From Halobacterium sp. R2-5 (GTDB taxonomy: Archaea; Halobacteriota; Halobacteria; Halobacteriales; Halobacteriaceae): 64,000 bases of DNA. Below, in pieces: positions 33,993 through 42,857 of this stretch (the stretch's first letter is position 1; each line of letters begins with the position of its first letter). The DNA lies in NCBI RefSeq assembly GCF_011734195.1, contig NZ_JAANTH010000002.1, forward strand, positions 372,001 through 436,000, given 5' to 3'. The notes under the pieces were generated by a model, which saw only the letters and a program-made list of their open reading frames with translations, searched no databases and had not been told where the DNA came from. Made by a program: the position numbers and the translations under genes.

Positions 33993-35336
33993 TCAGAGCT
34001 TCGCGGAGACCTCGTCGTGGGCGTCCGCCTGCACGAACGCGACGACGTGGTCGCCGACCTCGACGACGGTGTCCCCGCGTGGGGTGACGTACTCGCCGTT
34101 CCGCGTGATGGCGCCGACGACCACGCCGTCGGGCAGGTCAGCGGACGCGTCCAGGATGGTGCGGCCCGCGAGCACGCTGTCCTCGTCGACCTCGACTTCG
34201 ACGACCTCCGCGCCGCCCGGTTCGATGATGGCGACGTTCTCCGCGCGGCGCTCGCGGGTGAACCGCGTGATCTCCTCGGCGGTCACGCGGCGGGGGTTGA
34301 CTGCGACGTCGACGCCGACCGTCTCGAAGAGGTCGACGTACCGCGCCTGCTCGACCACTGCGATGGCGCGCTCGGCGCCCTCGCGTTTCGCGAGCAGCGC
34401 CGCCAGCAGGCTTCGCTCGTCGGTGCCGAGCGTCGCCACCACGGCGTCCGCGTCCTCGATGTGCTCCCGGGAGAGGAACTCGGGGTCGGTGGCGTCGTGG
34501 GAGTAGACGGTCGCCGCCGGGAGTCGCTCGGCGAGCTCGCGGGCGCGGTTCTCGTCGAACTCGATGATTCGGGGGTGGATGCCGCGGCTCGCGAGCCGTT
34601 CGGCGGTGAGCTCGCCGGTCGTCGACCCGCCGATGACGACGACGTCCTCGACGCGGCCGGCCGCGCCCTCGGGTTCGATGCTGCGCGCGAACTCGCGGAC
34701 ACTCTCCGGCCGGCCGACGACGACCACGCGGGAGTCCCCCTGAATGACGGTGTCGCCGCGAGCGACCTCCGCGTGCCCGTTGCCGTTCTCGAGGACGGCG
34801 ACGAACGTGAGTTCCTCGAAGCGGTCGGCCTCCGCGACCGTCTCGCCGGCGATCGGGCTGTCCGCCGGCACGTCGAACTCCGCCATCTCCACGCAGCCGT
34901 CGGCGAACGGGTCGACCTCGTGGGCGGTCGGCAGACCGACGACGCGGACGATGGCCTCCGCCGCCAGCAGGTCCGTACACACCATGAAGTCGACGCCGAA
35001 CGCGCCCTCGTGGCCGCGCCAGGTTTCGAGGTAGTTCGTGTGCTCGACGCGGCCGATGGTGAACGCGTCGCTGACGACGTCGACGGTCGCGCACGTCGCG
35101 AGGTTCGTCTCGTCGTCGTCCGTGCTGGCGATGACGACGTCCGCCTTCTCGACCTCGGCCTCTTCGAGGACGTCGAGGTCGGTGCCGTCGCCGGTCACCG
35201 CGAGGACGTCCTCGGAGTACGTGAGCGCCTCGACGCGCTCCGGGTCGATGTCGACGACGACGACCTCGTGGGAGTCCGAGAGGCTGCTGGCGATGCTCGA
35301 ACCGACCTCGCCCGCGCCGACGACGAGGACGCGCAT
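33993..35336 (-). CDS. trkA: Trk potassium uptake regulator TrkA
   Basis: A 447-residue protein with two Rossmann RCK-N domains and two RCK-C domains, as in full-length TrkA. The first NAD-binding motif is VLVVGAGEVGSSIA with VVVDIDPERVEAL. The second half begins VEDVVVIGGSTTGELTAE. C-terminal RCK-C segments are CVEMAEFDVPADSPIAG and GAEVVEVEVDEDSVLAG. TrkA is the cytosolic gate of Trk/Ktr potassium channels and senses NAD(H) or ATP/ADP. No trkH is visible in this window. Confidence 0.94.
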   Translation of the reverse strand: MRVLVVGAGEVGSSIASSLSDSHEVVVVDIDPERVEALTYSEDVLAVTGDGTDLDVLEEAEVEKADVVIASTDDDETNLATCATVDVVSDAFTIGRVEHTNYLETWRGHEGAFGVDFMVCTDLLAAEAIVRVVGLPTAHEVDPFADGCVEMAEFDVPADSPIAGETVAEADRFEELTFVAVLENGNGHAEVARGDTVIQGDSRVVVVGRPESVREFARSIEPEGAAGRVEDVVVIGGSTTGELTAERLASRGIHPRIIEFDENRARELAERLPAATVYSHDATDPEFLSREHIEDADAVVATLGTDERSLLAALLAKREGAERAIAVVEQARYVDLFETVGVDVAVNPRRVTAEEITRFTRERRAENVAIIEPGGAEVVEVEVDEDSVLAGRTILDASADLPDGVVVGAITRNGEYVTPRGDTVVEVGDHVVAFVQADAHDEVSAKL

Positions 35337-35482
35337 CAGGTCACCACCCCTTCGTGCATGGGCGGTACGTGAGCCCCCGCCGTGAATAGCGCTTCGGAAC
35401 GCCGGGTCGGCCGCGCGGCCAGTCTCCGCGACCAGTAGAGGCCGCCGCGGTGACCGGCGGTCCCGCCGCCCTGACGCCCGCG

Positions 35483-36706
35483 TCAGGCGCCGTCTGTGAC
35501 GATGCTGGCGACGCGGTCGCGGTCGAACAGCTGCTCGTCGGCGGGAATCTCGGGGTAGTGCTGGCCGTCCTCGTAGGCGGGCCACTCGCCGAAGACGTCC
35601 GGGTAGAGCTGCTTGGCCGTCATCTCCAGCTGGAAGAGGTTCATCAGCGGGCCCTGGTAGCGCATCCCGGAAGCGTACACGCGGTCGTTCTCGACGGCCG
35701 AGAGCCGTCCGCCGGTCTCGCTGTTCCGGAGCCGCTCGCGGACCGACGACATCTCGTAGCGCGGCGTCGCCCCCCAGAGGTGGAGGACGACGTCGGGGTC
35801 GGCGTCGAGCATCGTCTCGTAGCCGACCGAGCCCCAGAGGCTCGACCAGTCCTCGTCGGCGAACGCGTCGTGGGCGCCCAGCGGTCGCGTGTCCGCGAGC
35901 CAGTAGCCGGGCTTGTTGAGGTGGTACGTGTAGAAGGTGCCCTCCGCGTAGGTAACTCGGACCGCAGTCGGGCGTTCCTCCTCCGGCGGCAGGTCGGCCT
36001 CGATGGTCGCGACGAGGTCGTCGTGGACTTCGCGGAGCGCCTCGGCGCGCTCGCGCTCGCCGAAGACGTCCGCGACGTGGCCGAACAGCTCCCAGAGCGT
36101 GTAGTACTCGTAGGCGTCGCGGTACTGCTCGGGCGGCTGGTCGTGGGTGCCGCTGTAGAAGTTCCCGAACCACGGCGCGACGTTGGTGGCGACGTCCTCG
36201 GCGTCCCCGACCGACCAGTTGTCCTGCGTGACGAGGTACGCGGGGTCGAGGAAGTGGACGTCGCTGTCGAGGCTGTACAGCTGTTCCTCGTCGATGCCGT
36301 CACCGAAGGGGTCCGGGAGCCCCTCCCAGTCGAAGGAGACGCCGTCGAGGCGCTCGTAGTAGTGGTTCATCGTCGTCCCCGACATCTCCGGGACGAAGAG
36401 GGAGTTGACCGTGTCGCCGTAGCCGAGCGCGACGGCCATGTCGGCGTACTGCGGGAACAGCACGAACGTGCTCTCCGGCGGCTCGTCGAAGGAGACCTCG
36501 CCGACCGGCGCCAGCGACGCGGTGTACGACGGGTCGGTCGTCGTCGGGTCGCCGCTCCCGTTGCTCGTCGTCGCTCCGTCGCCGCTGCTGCCACCGTCGC
36601 CCCCGTCGCTCGGGCTGGCGCAGCCCGCGAGCAGGCCGGAAGCGGTGGCTGCGGCGGCTCCCTTCAGATACGACCGTCGCGTGAACGGCAGAGTTCGCTC
36701 GCCCAT
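35483..36706 (-). CDS. ABC-transporter substrate-binding lipoprotein, iron/siderophore type
   Basis: A 407-residue exported protein. FTRRSYLKGAAAATASGL is a Tat signal, and LLAGC gives the lipobox Cys29. A Gly/Ser/Thr linker precedes a type-III periplasmic-binding fold: FVLFPQYADMAVALGYGDTV near the N-lobe, DPDVVLHLWGATP and NDRVYASGMRYQGPLMNLFQ in the C-lobe. These are features of Fe(III)-siderophore or cobalamin binding proteins. No permease or ATPase gene is adjacent, so it must pair with distant subunits. A DtxR-like palindrome overlies its transcription start, pointing to iron repression. Confidence 0.88.
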   Translation of the reverse strand: MGERTLPFTRRSYLKGAAAATASGLLAGCASPSDGGDGGSSGDGATTSNGSGDPTTTDPSYTASLAPVGEVSFDEPPESTFVLFPQYADMAVALGYGDTVNSLFVPEMSGTTMNHYYERLDGVSFDWEGLPDPFGDGIDEEQLYSLDSDVHFLDPAYLVTQDNWSVGDAEDVATNVAPWFGNFYSGTHDQPPEQYRDAYEYYTLWELFGHVADVFGERERAEALREVHDDLVATIEADLPPEEERPTAVRVTYAEGTFYTYHLNKPGYWLADTRPLGAHDAFADEDWSSLWGSVGYETMLDADPDVVLHLWGATPRYEMSSVRERLRNSETGGRLSAVENDRVYASGMRYQGPLMNLFQLEMTAKQLYPDVFGEWPAYEDGQHYPEIPADEQLFDRDRVASIVTDGA

Positions 36707-36710
36707 GTGG

Positions 36711-36726
36711 TTTAGGCTGGCCTAAA
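36711..36726. promoter_or_regulatory. DtxR/SirR-type iron-responsive operator
   Basis: TTTAGGC-TG-GCCTAAA is a perfect 7-bp inverted repeat lying 5-20 nt before the ATG of the binding-protein gene. It matches the TTAGG...CCTAA form bound by DtxR-family metalloregulators such as haloarchaeal SirR/Idr. Its place between TATA and start codon predicts that a bound repressor blocks initiation. Confidence 0.75.
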
Positions 36727-36728
36727 CG

Positions 36729-36736
36729 AATAAATG
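36729..36736 (-). promoter_or_regulatory. TATA element of the binding-protein gene
   Basis: Minus-strand CATTTATT lies about 23-30 nt before the start at 36706, next to the palindromic operator. Confidence 0.55.
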
Positions 36737-36814
36737 GATTCGGATTTCCCTCCGTGTGGCTAAGCCGTCGATCGGGGGTATGGGGCGGACAGAGCGGTAC
36801 GCCCCCTCACAGCC

Positions 36815-36824
36815 GTTATATAAC
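36815..36824 (+). promoter_or_regulatory. Palindromic TATA element
   Basis: GTTATATAAC lies 22-31 nt before ATG 36846, suggesting a leaderless transcript that would run on into the EamA gene at 37040. Confidence 0.5.
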
Positions 36825-36845
36825 TCGTACGGGGGTTGTCCGGGT

Positions 36846-36996
36846 GATGCCGCCGGATTCGACGCGTCTGTCCGACCTCGTATCGCGACCGAAACTCGTC
36901 GCGACGACCGGCGTGAAGACGGCGAGGAGAGAACTGATATGTATTCTCACACCGATGGCGAAAGCGATGAGACGCGTACGGGTGAGCGACGAGTGA
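36846..36996 (+). CDS. Possible leaderless 50-residue ORF upstream of the EamA transporter
   Basis: ATG 36846 to TGA 36994-36996 encodes a basic 49-50 residue peptide (begins MPPDSTRLSDLVSRPK, later RRELICILTPMAKAMRR). The only support is position relative to the strong TATA element; codon use is unlike neighbours and an alternative frame over the same bases is also open. The remaining 313-bp gap (36727-37039) otherwise holds only the two promoters. It may be a leader peptide or simply untranslated leader. Confidence 0.3.
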
Positions 36997-37039
36997 AACG
37001 GCGGTCTCTCTGTATCGAGGCGAGACGGAGCGTGGCAGC

Positions 37040-37945
37040 ATGACCCTCGGTGGGGATGTGCTCACCGTCGGTGTTCTCCTGGCTGCCTTCGGTGCGTGCG
37101 CGCTCGCTGTGCAGTCGCTCTCCATCCGCTACGGGACGATCACGAGCGCCTCCTCGGAGGCACTCGTCGTCGTTCTCCTCGTGAACGTTCTCGCGCTCGT
37201 TCCCGCGGCGTTTCTCCTGGGGTCCCCGATCGAGGAGCTAACGGCCACATCACTCGCGGCGTTCACCGCGGCGGGGCTACTCGGAACGATGGTCGGGCGA
37301 GCGATGCACTACGAGGGAATCAAGCGGATCGGGTCCAGCCGCGCGGAACCGATCAAGGCCTCACAGCCGCTTCACGCATCGCTCGTCGCCGTGGTCGTGC
37401 TCGGCGAGGTCGTCACTGCCGGCCACCTCGCCTCGATGATCGCTATCGTCGTCGGCATCGCAGTGATCACGTACGAACACGGCCAATCCGATATCGGGAG
37501 CAGTGCAGGATACGCGGGACTGGCGTTTCCACTGGCGGCGGCGTTCTTCTACGGGATCGAACCGACGCTCGCGAAAATCGGATTCGGCGAGGGTTCGGCG
37601 GTTCTCACTGGGTTGGCCGTGAAGACGGTCAGCGCCGGTATCGGCTTCCTCACGTACCTGTGGTGGAAGCGCGGACTCCCGGACCTGCGGACAGTCGACC
37701 GACGCGAACTACCGTGGCTCGTCGCTGCCGGCGTCGCGAACACGCTCTTCCTCCTCGGTTACTACAGCGCTCTCGAACTCGAACCGGTCTCGCTCGTCGT
37801 CCCCCTCGTGCAGTCGAGCCCGCTCGTCGTCATTCTTCTCTCCGTGCTGTTCGTCAGCGACGACCTGGAGCAGATTACCTGGCGACTCGCTGCCGGCGCA
37901 CTCATCGCGGTCGCTGGCGCAATCGGCGTAACGCTTCTCAGCTGA
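37040..37945 (+). CDS. EamA/DMT-family transporter
   Basis: A 301-residue protein with ten membrane helices in two EamA repeats. The first ends SSRAEPIKASQPLHASLVAV and the second ALELEPVSLVVPLVQSSPLV, the repeated Pro/Ser-containing helix of the drug/metabolite transporter superfamily. It likely exports a metabolite across the membrane; substrate unknown. Third codon positions and overall GC are lower than in neighbouring genes, suggesting recent acquisition or relaxed codon use. It begins 191 nt after the nearest clear TATA element. Confidence 0.88.
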   Translation: MTLGGDVLTVGVLLAAFGACALAVQSLSIRYGTITSASSEALVVVLLVNVLALVPAAFLLGSPIEELTATSLAAFTAAGLLGTMVGRAMHYEGIKRIGSSRAEPIKASQPLHASLVAVVVLGEVVTAGHLASMIAIVVGIAVITYEHGQSDIGSSAGYAGLAFPLAAAFFYGIEPTLAKIGFGEGSAVLTGLAVKTVSAGIGFLTYLWWKRGLPDLRTVDRRELPWLVAAGVANTLFLLGYYSALELEPVSLVVPLVQSSPLVVILLSVLFVSDDLEQITWRLAAGALIAVAGAIGVTLLS

Positions 37946-38095
37946 ACGGGAGCGGTCAGACTCCGGTCGGCTGAGAACCACGCGCGGGGTCACCACCACG
38001 CAGTCAGTCAGAACGACGCGAAGCCGTCTCTGCGGCGCCGGTGTTGCAGCCGCTACGGGACCGCTCGACAAAAGATGGAGAAGACAGCGTGTCGC

Positions 38096-39571
38096 TCAGT
38101 CGCCGCCGCCGAACATCTCCCGCATCATCGGGTGCATCTCCATCATCTGCTCTTCGGCGATCTCCTCGTAGAGCTTGTACGTGATAGAGATCGTCAGCAG
38201 CAGGCCCGTCCCGGTGACGTTCCCGATGGTGCCGAGCATGTTCGCGACGACCGCGAGCAGCCCGACGAGCGCGCCGCCGAGCACCGTGACCTGCGGGATG
38301 TAGCGCTCGAGGACCTTCTCGATGACCCCGAGGTTCTTCCGGAACCCGGGAATCTGCATCCCCGAGTTCTGGATCTGTTTCGCGGTCGCCTCCGGACCCA
38401 TGTCCGTGGTCTCCACCCAGAAGATGGCGAAGACGGCGCCGCCGACGATCATGAACGTCAGGTCGACCGCGATGCGGATCATGATCTGCCACGGCTCCAC
38501 GGCCGCCGGCGTGCCGCCGAGCCACCACATCCAGCTCTGCCGGTTGTACACCGGCGAGAGGTAGTAGAACAGCCCGCCGACGGCGCTGCCGTCCACGTAG
38601 ACGCCGAGCCACGACGGGATGCTCATCGTCGAGTTCAGGATCTGGCCGAGGAACTGGATGTTCGCCTGCAGCGCGCGAACGAGGATCATCGGCAGGACGC
38701 TCGCGTAGATGAGCTTCACGGGGAACCGACCGCGCGCGCCCTTCACGCGCGCGTGGCTCAGCGGAATCTCGACGCGAACGCTCTCCGCGTACACGACCGT
38801 GACGTAGATGAGCAGCGTCGTGAACAGCCCGAGGATGCCGCCCTGGATGAGCAGGAAGGATAGCCCGTCCATCGAGAGCAGCGGCGGGATGTTCGAGACG
38901 TTGCCCAGCGCCAGGTCGATCCAGTTCGGGAACAGCCCCTGGTTCGGGAACTCTCCCTCCCAGAAGATGAACCCGCCGACGAGGCGCTGGCTCACGCCCG
39001 CGATGATGAACAGGCCGATGCCGGAGCCGACGCCCCACTTCGAGATGACCTCGTCCATGAACAACAGGAGAATGCCACCGGCGGCAATCTGGGCGAACAG
39101 CAGGAGCTGGACGCCCAGCGTCCCGATGCCGAGGCTCTGCGCGAGCACCTGGCTCGGGCGCAGGAAGTTCCCGAAGAACACCATCGGGATGCCCGTCAGG
39201 AACACCATTACGACCACCAGCATCTTCTGGAGCCCCTGGTAGATCGCCTGGTCGCGGGGGTCGTTCGTATCCAGCCCGAGCAGGTTCGCGCCACCGAGCA
39301 GCTGCAAGACGATGCTACCGGTGACGATGGGGCCGATACCGAGCTGGAGCACTGTTCCCTGTCCGCCCGCGAGCAGGCTCCGGAACTGACCGAAGAGGTC
39401 CTGGCTCGCGCCGGTGTCCAGCCCCCAGAGCGTGACGTTCGTCAGGAAGAAGTACAGGACGAGCACGCCGGCCGTCCAGTACATCTTGCGTCGGAACGGC
39501 ACGTGTCCCTCCGGACGCTGGACTGCGGGCATCCGCGTGAGTACCGGTGCGGCAGTCTCCTTCCATCCCAT
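38096..39571 (-). CDS. secY: Preprotein translocase subunit SecY
   Basis: A 491-residue ten-helix channel protein. VPFRRKMYWTAGVLVLYFF opens helix 1, and GIGPIVTGSIVLQLLGGANL is the plug/helix-2 region. PGFRKNLGVIEKVLERYIP is the conserved cytosolic loop before helix 9-10. Length is normal for archaeal SecY. It translocates unfolded proteins and inserts membrane proteins with SecE and Sec61-beta. It closes the spc-like ribosomal cluster, 3 bp after rpl15. Confidence 0.97.
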   Translation of the reverse strand: MGWKETAAPVLTRMPAVQRPEGHVPFRRKMYWTAGVLVLYFFLTNVTLWGLDTGASQDLFGQFRSLLAGGQGTVLQLGIGPIVTGSIVLQLLGGANLLGLDTNDPRDQAIYQGLQKMLVVVMVFLTGIPMVFFGNFLRPSQVLAQSLGIGTLGVQLLLFAQIAAGGILLLFMDEVISKWGVGSGIGLFIIAGVSQRLVGGFIFWEGEFPNQGLFPNWIDLALGNVSNIPPLLSMDGLSFLLIQGGILGLFTTLLIYVTVVYAESVRVEIPLSHARVKGARGRFPVKLIYASVLPMILVRALQANIQFLGQILNSTMSIPSWLGVYVDGSAVGGLFYYLSPVYNRQSWMWWLGGTPAAVEPWQIMIRIAVDLTFMIVGGAVFAIFWVETTDMGPEATAKQIQNSGMQIPGFRKNLGVIEKVLERYIPQVTVLGGALVGLLAVVANMLGTIGNVTGTGLLLTISITYKLYEEIAEEQMMEMHPMMREMFGGGD

Positions 39572-39574
39572 GGG

Positions 39575-40036
39575 TTACTCCTCGCTGTCCTCTGAGCCGC
39601 GCTCGGAGACGACGGCGTCGCCGCCCTCGCTCTCGATGAGTTCGACGGCGCCCGCGGAGAACGCGTCCGCCGTCACTTCGAGCTGTTCGTACACCTGTCC
39701 GCCGCCGAGCACCTTCACCACGTCGGCCTCCCAGCCGTCCTCGGCGACGTCGCGGGCGTCGACGCGGTAGCCGAACTCCGTCTCCTCGGCCACGTCGTCC
39801 TCGACGAGCAACGCGATGTCCTCGTCGAGCTTCTGGACGGACACCTCGCGGACGTCCTCGTCGGTCTTCTCCGGTCGCTTGAAGCCGGACTTGCCGACGT
39901 CCTCGTAGTTGTGTTGCTCGTGTTTCTTGCGGCCCGCGCGACCGCGACCGCCGCGGTTACCGGCGCCGCGCCGGTTCTTGTGCGTGCCGCCGCCGTGCGT
40001 GCGGGAGCCGCGCTGTCGTCGTTTCTTGCTCGTCAT
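39575..40036 (-). CDS. rpl15: Large-subunit ribosomal protein uL15
   Basis: A 153-residue protein. The basic Gly-rich extension that threads into 23S rRNA is clear (SRTHGGGTHKNRRGAGNRGG), followed by the GKSGFKRPEK segment. The C-terminal domain is acidic, with KVLGGGQVYEQLEVTADAF and an unusually acidic end (SERGSEDSEE), as in haloarchaeal L15. It lies between rpl30 and secY with 2-3 bp gaps. Confidence 0.97.
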   Translation of the reverse strand: MTSKKRRQRGSRTHGGGTHKNRRGAGNRGGRGRAGRKKHEQHNYEDVGKSGFKRPEKTDEDVREVSVQKLDEDIALLVEDDVAEETEFGYRVDARDVAEDGWEADVVKVLGGGQVYEQLEVTADAFSAGAVELIESEGGDAVVSERGSEDSEE

Positions 40037-40038
40037 GG

Positions 40039-40503
40039 TTAGTGCATGTCGGTGAGGAGGTCGTCGATCTCCTCGGTGGTGTGTTTGCCGAGCTGGCCGC
40101 CGTCGCTGACCGGCTTCTTGATGCCCTCGTGGCCGCCACGCGGCGGGTGCAGGCGGAGCGCGGGCGCCAGGCCGGCCTCGCGGAGCGTCGTCTCCTCGTC
40201 GAGGAGCGCGTCCGCGAGGTCGTCGACGTCGTCGTAGTCGGTGTTCTCGGCGACCCACTCGTCGTCGACGTCCGCCGACCCCGTCTCGGGCTCGGCGCGC
40301 GTCTCGATGAGGTCAGCGAGCACGTCTGCGCTCGGCTCGCCGAACGCGACGTAGTCGTTGACCTTCGCGACCATCCCCGCGTACGCGTCCGTCTCGGGGA
40401 CGAGCGCGCAGTGGTTGACGCTGTGGATGTTCAGCATCTCGAACGTGTCCTCGACGTCGTCCGGGATGTTGACCTCGCCGCGGAGCTTCACGACTGCCTC
40501 CAT
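40039..40503 (-). CDS. rpl30: Large-subunit ribosomal protein uL30
   Basis: A 154-residue protein of the long archaeal/eukaryotic type. [21 protein letters not shown] (first 20 shown as family start) and LNIHSVNHCALVPETDAYAGM define the L30 ferredoxin-like domain. The extra C-terminal part ends RLHPPRGGHEGIKKPV. Start at ATG 40501-40503 overlaps the rps5 stop (TGATG), so it is coupled; a GTG one codon earlier is possible. Confidence 0.96.
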   Translation of the reverse strand: MEAVVKLRGEVNIPDDVEDTFEMLNIHSVNHCALVPETDAYAGMVAKVNDYVAFGEPSADVLADLIETRAEPETGSADVDDEWVAENTDYDDVDDLADALLDEETTLREAGLAPALRLHPPRGGHEGIKKPVSDGGQLGKHTTEEIDDLLTDMH

Positions 40504-41141
40504 CACTCGATCACCTCACGCTGCTCGTGGGCGTGCTGGGGGACGCGCGCTTCGGCGGTCTTCCGGAGCGCGTTGAACGTCGCCTTCGCGAAGTTCACGG
40601 TCGTCCGGGTCTTCCCCGAGGAGCGCGTCCACACGTCCTCGATGCCCGCGAGCTCGAGGACGTGACGCACCGTCTCGCCGCCCGCGAGGCCGAGGCCGCG
40701 CGGTGCGGGAATCAGTTCGACTTCGACGCTCCCGGCCTGCCCGGTCGTCTTGAGCGCGACGGTGTGGGGGCGCCCACAGCCGCACTCCCAGGACCCGCAG
40801 CCGCGGGAGACGTCGATGATGTTCAGTTTCGCGACCTCGATCGCCTTCTGGATGGCGCCGCCGACCTGGTCGTCGCGGCCCTCCGCGTAGCCGACGTAGC
40901 CGTCGCGGTTGCCGACGACGACGACGCAGCGGAACTTCACGCGTCGACCGGAGTCGGTCATCCGCTGGACCATGTTGATGTCCAGGACTTCGTCGTCCAG
41001 GCCGGGCAGCAGGTTGTCGACGATCTCCGGCTCCTTCAGCGGCAGCCCGCTGTCGAGAGCGTCGGACATATCCTCGATTTCGCCGTCCTTGACGAGGCGA
41101 CCCAGGCGTGTCTTCGGTTCCCAGGTGTCGTTGTAGCTCAT
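40503..41141 (-). CDS. rps5: Small-subunit ribosomal protein uS5
   Basis: A 212-residue protein. The double-stranded-RNA-binding-like domain contains [20 protein letters not shown], and the C-terminal domain has [20 protein letters not shown]. Archaeal insert [20 protein letters not shown], with four closely spaced Cys, may bind zinc. It sits at the mRNA entry channel and affects decoding accuracy. The stop overlaps rpl30; the start overlaps the rpl18 end by 4 bp. Confidence 0.97.
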   Translation of the reverse strand: MSYNDTWEPKTRLGRLVKDGEIEDMSDALDSGLPLKEPEIVDNLLPGLDDEVLDINMVQRMTDSGRRVKFRCVVVVGNRDGYVGYAEGRDDQVGGAIQKAIEVAKLNIIDVSRGCGSWECGCGRPHTVALKTTGQAGSVEVELIPAPRGLGLAGGETVRHVLELAGIEDVWTRSSGKTRTTVNFAKATFNALRKTAEARVPQHAHEQREVIE

Positions 41142-41695
41142 TCGTTGTCCTCCATGATGGCCTCCCGCACCTCGTCGAAGTGCTCGGGAAGCTCCGTTGC
41201 GTCGAACTCGCCGCTGTACAGCGGCTCGTCGAGAGACTCGGCGTACTCCGCGATGTGCTCGCCGCGCGTGCGCGACCAGTCCGCGAGGACCGAGTCGTTG
41301 TGCGGGACGTCCAGGCCGGCGTCGATTGCGCCCTCCTGAATCGCGAACACCTTCGAACCCGGGGTCGCGGTGTTGAGGCCGATGTCGAGGACGGCCTCGT
41401 CAGCGTCCGAGTCCTGCGCGCGCGTCCCAGCGAGCAGCCCCGTCAGGTACGCCGCCGGCAGGTTCCCCGTGGGAGCCTCCCAGCCGTACGCTTCGAGGTC
41501 ACTGGAGTGCGCGCTCGCGATCGTTTCGTCGCCGTCGGGGCCGGTCTCGACCAGCTGCGCCGTGACGTGCTTGTTGCTCTTCCGAGCAACGAGCCGAGGT
41601 TTCCCTGACTTCAGGAGGCGCAACCTCTGATGGTAGTCGGTCCGGACCTCGCGGCGGCGTCGCATCGGCACCTTGTATCGTGGTCCTGTCGCCAT
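41138..41695 (-). CDS. rpl18: Large-subunit ribosomal protein uL18
   Basis: A 185-residue 5S-rRNA-binding protein. It begins [20 protein letters not shown] and contains [20 protein letters not shown], the conserved basic RNA-contact surface, and [12 protein letters not shown]. The archaeal C-terminal extension is acidic. Its start overlaps the rpl19e stop by one base (TAATG). Confidence 0.97.
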   Translation of the reverse strand: MATGPRYKVPMRRRREVRTDYHQRLRLLKSGKPRLVARKSNKHVTAQLVETGPDGDETIASAHSSDLEAYGWEAPTGNLPAAYLTGLLAGTRAQDSDADEAVLDIGLNTATPGSKVFAIQEGAIDAGLDVPHNDSVLADWSRTRGEHIAEYAESLDEPLYSGEFDATELPEHFDEVREAIMEDNE

Positions 41696-42144
41696 TAGCT
41701 ATCACCGTAGTTTTCGTCGACGTAGTTCTGTAGGCGCCGGACGCTGTCGAACTCGCCGCCGTTCGCCATGTTGTACAGCTCGCGGTACTGGCTCTGGGTG
41801 ATCTCCCCGTCGTCGCGGAGCTCCCGGAGCGTCCGTCGCTGCGCGCGAATCCGGTCCTGGTAGGCCTCCTTGTCGTTCTGCCGAGCGCCGGACTTCCCCT
41901 TGCGGGTGCCGGGGCCCTTCCGGTGGCCGTAGGACCGCTTCTGGTCGCGCTCGCGTGCGCGACCGCGCGAGTTGCCGTTCTTCTGTTCCGCCTGGATCGT
42001 CCCCTCGTCGACGAGCTCGCGGATCTCCTCTCGGGTGATCGCGTCCGCGATCTCGGCTTGGGCCTCGGGGTCGAACCAGACGCGATTCTTCCCGACGTCG
42101 AGGACGTCCGCTGCGAGTCGCTTCTGTGCGCTGAGGTCGCTCAT
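41695..42144 (-). CDS. rpl19e: Large-subunit ribosomal protein eL19
   Basis: A 149-residue archaeal/eukaryote-specific protein. [20 protein letters not shown] is the diagnostic opening, followed by the basic bridge [19 protein letters not shown] and a long helix ([19 protein letters not shown]). It links subunits through bridge helices. Coupled with rpl32e and rpl18 through 1-4 bp overlaps. Confidence 0.97.
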   Translation of the reverse strand: MSDLSAQKRLAADVLDVGKNRVWFDPEAQAEIADAITREEIRELVDEGTIQAEQKNGNSRGRARERDQKRSYGHRKGPGTRKGKSGARQNDKEAYQDRIRAQRRTLRELRDDGEITQSQYRELYNMANGGEFDSVRRLQNYVDENYGDS

Positions 42145-42854
42145 TCTTCAACCTCCACTTCGACGTAGGTCGGATTCAGAACGCGGATGCCCGCCTCTTC
42201 GGCCTGCTCCTCGATCCGTTCGCGCTTGCGCGCGCCGACTTTCGAGGCGATGCGGGCTGCCTCCGTGTCCGGGTCGATACCGTCGAGGTCGTCCGCGTTG
42301 TGCACGCGAACCTCCTCGAAGCCGCTCGGGTGCTTACCGCGGATCGCTTCCGGCGTCCGGAAGCCGGCCTCGACCTTGTCACCCTTGCCTTTGACGCCGC
42401 GGCGCTGCTTCGACAGCGTGCCCTTCGGGCGACGCCACGACTTCGGCGTCCGCTTCTTCTTGTGGTAGTCCTGCCGGTTGAACTGCGGCTTGCCCTCGCG
42501 ACGGCGCTTGTTCAGCAAGCGCTGCTCGTCGTCGCTGAGCTCCGGCGTCTTCTCGGTGAGGCCGCGGGGACGGAGCTCCGTCTCCACGTCCTCCTCGGAC
42601 TCTTCTTCCTCGGGTTCGGCTTCCTCGACCTCGGCCTCGGTCTCCTCTTCGACCTCGAGACCGCCGACGTCGGCCTTGATGCGCGCCGCGAGCGCGTTGC
42701 CGACGCCGTCGACGTCCGCGAGTTCGTTCTGGCTCGCCGCCTGCACGTCCTCGACGGACTCGTAGCCGGCCTCTTCGAGGGCTTCCGCCTTCGACGGGCC
42801 GACGCCCGAGATGTCCTCCAGCGTCTCTGGCGTGTCGTTGTTCTCTTCTGCCAT
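42141..42854 (-). CDS. rpl32e: Large-subunit ribosomal protein eL32 with N-terminal helix-hairpin-helix extension
   Basis: A 237-residue protein. The C-terminal 130 residues are standard eL32 ([39 protein letters not shown]). The N-terminal 60 residues add a helix-hairpin-helix pair ([37 protein letters not shown]), and an acidic linker follows. This extension is a known haloarchaeal feature, absent from most archaeal eL32, and could bind nucleic acid. Confidence 0.96.
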   Translation of the reverse strand: MAEENNDTPETLEDISGVGPSKAEALEEAGYESVEDVQAASQNELADVDGVGNALAARIKADVGGLEVEEETEAEVEEAEPEEEESEEDVETELRPRGLTEKTPELSDDEQRLLNKRRREGKPQFNRQDYHKKKRTPKSWRRPKGTLSKQRRGVKGKGDKVEAGFRTPEAIRGKHPSGFEEVRVHNADDLDGIDPDTEAARIASKVGARKRERIEEQAEEAGIRVLNPTYVEVEVEE

Positions 42855-42857
42855 CTA

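Noticed and set aside
36756-37043. A 95-residue ORF overlapping the EamA start by 4 bp
   Set aside because: Arg-rich with no motif, begins upstream of the TATA element and crosses it. The 36846 frame fits the promoter better, though also weakly.
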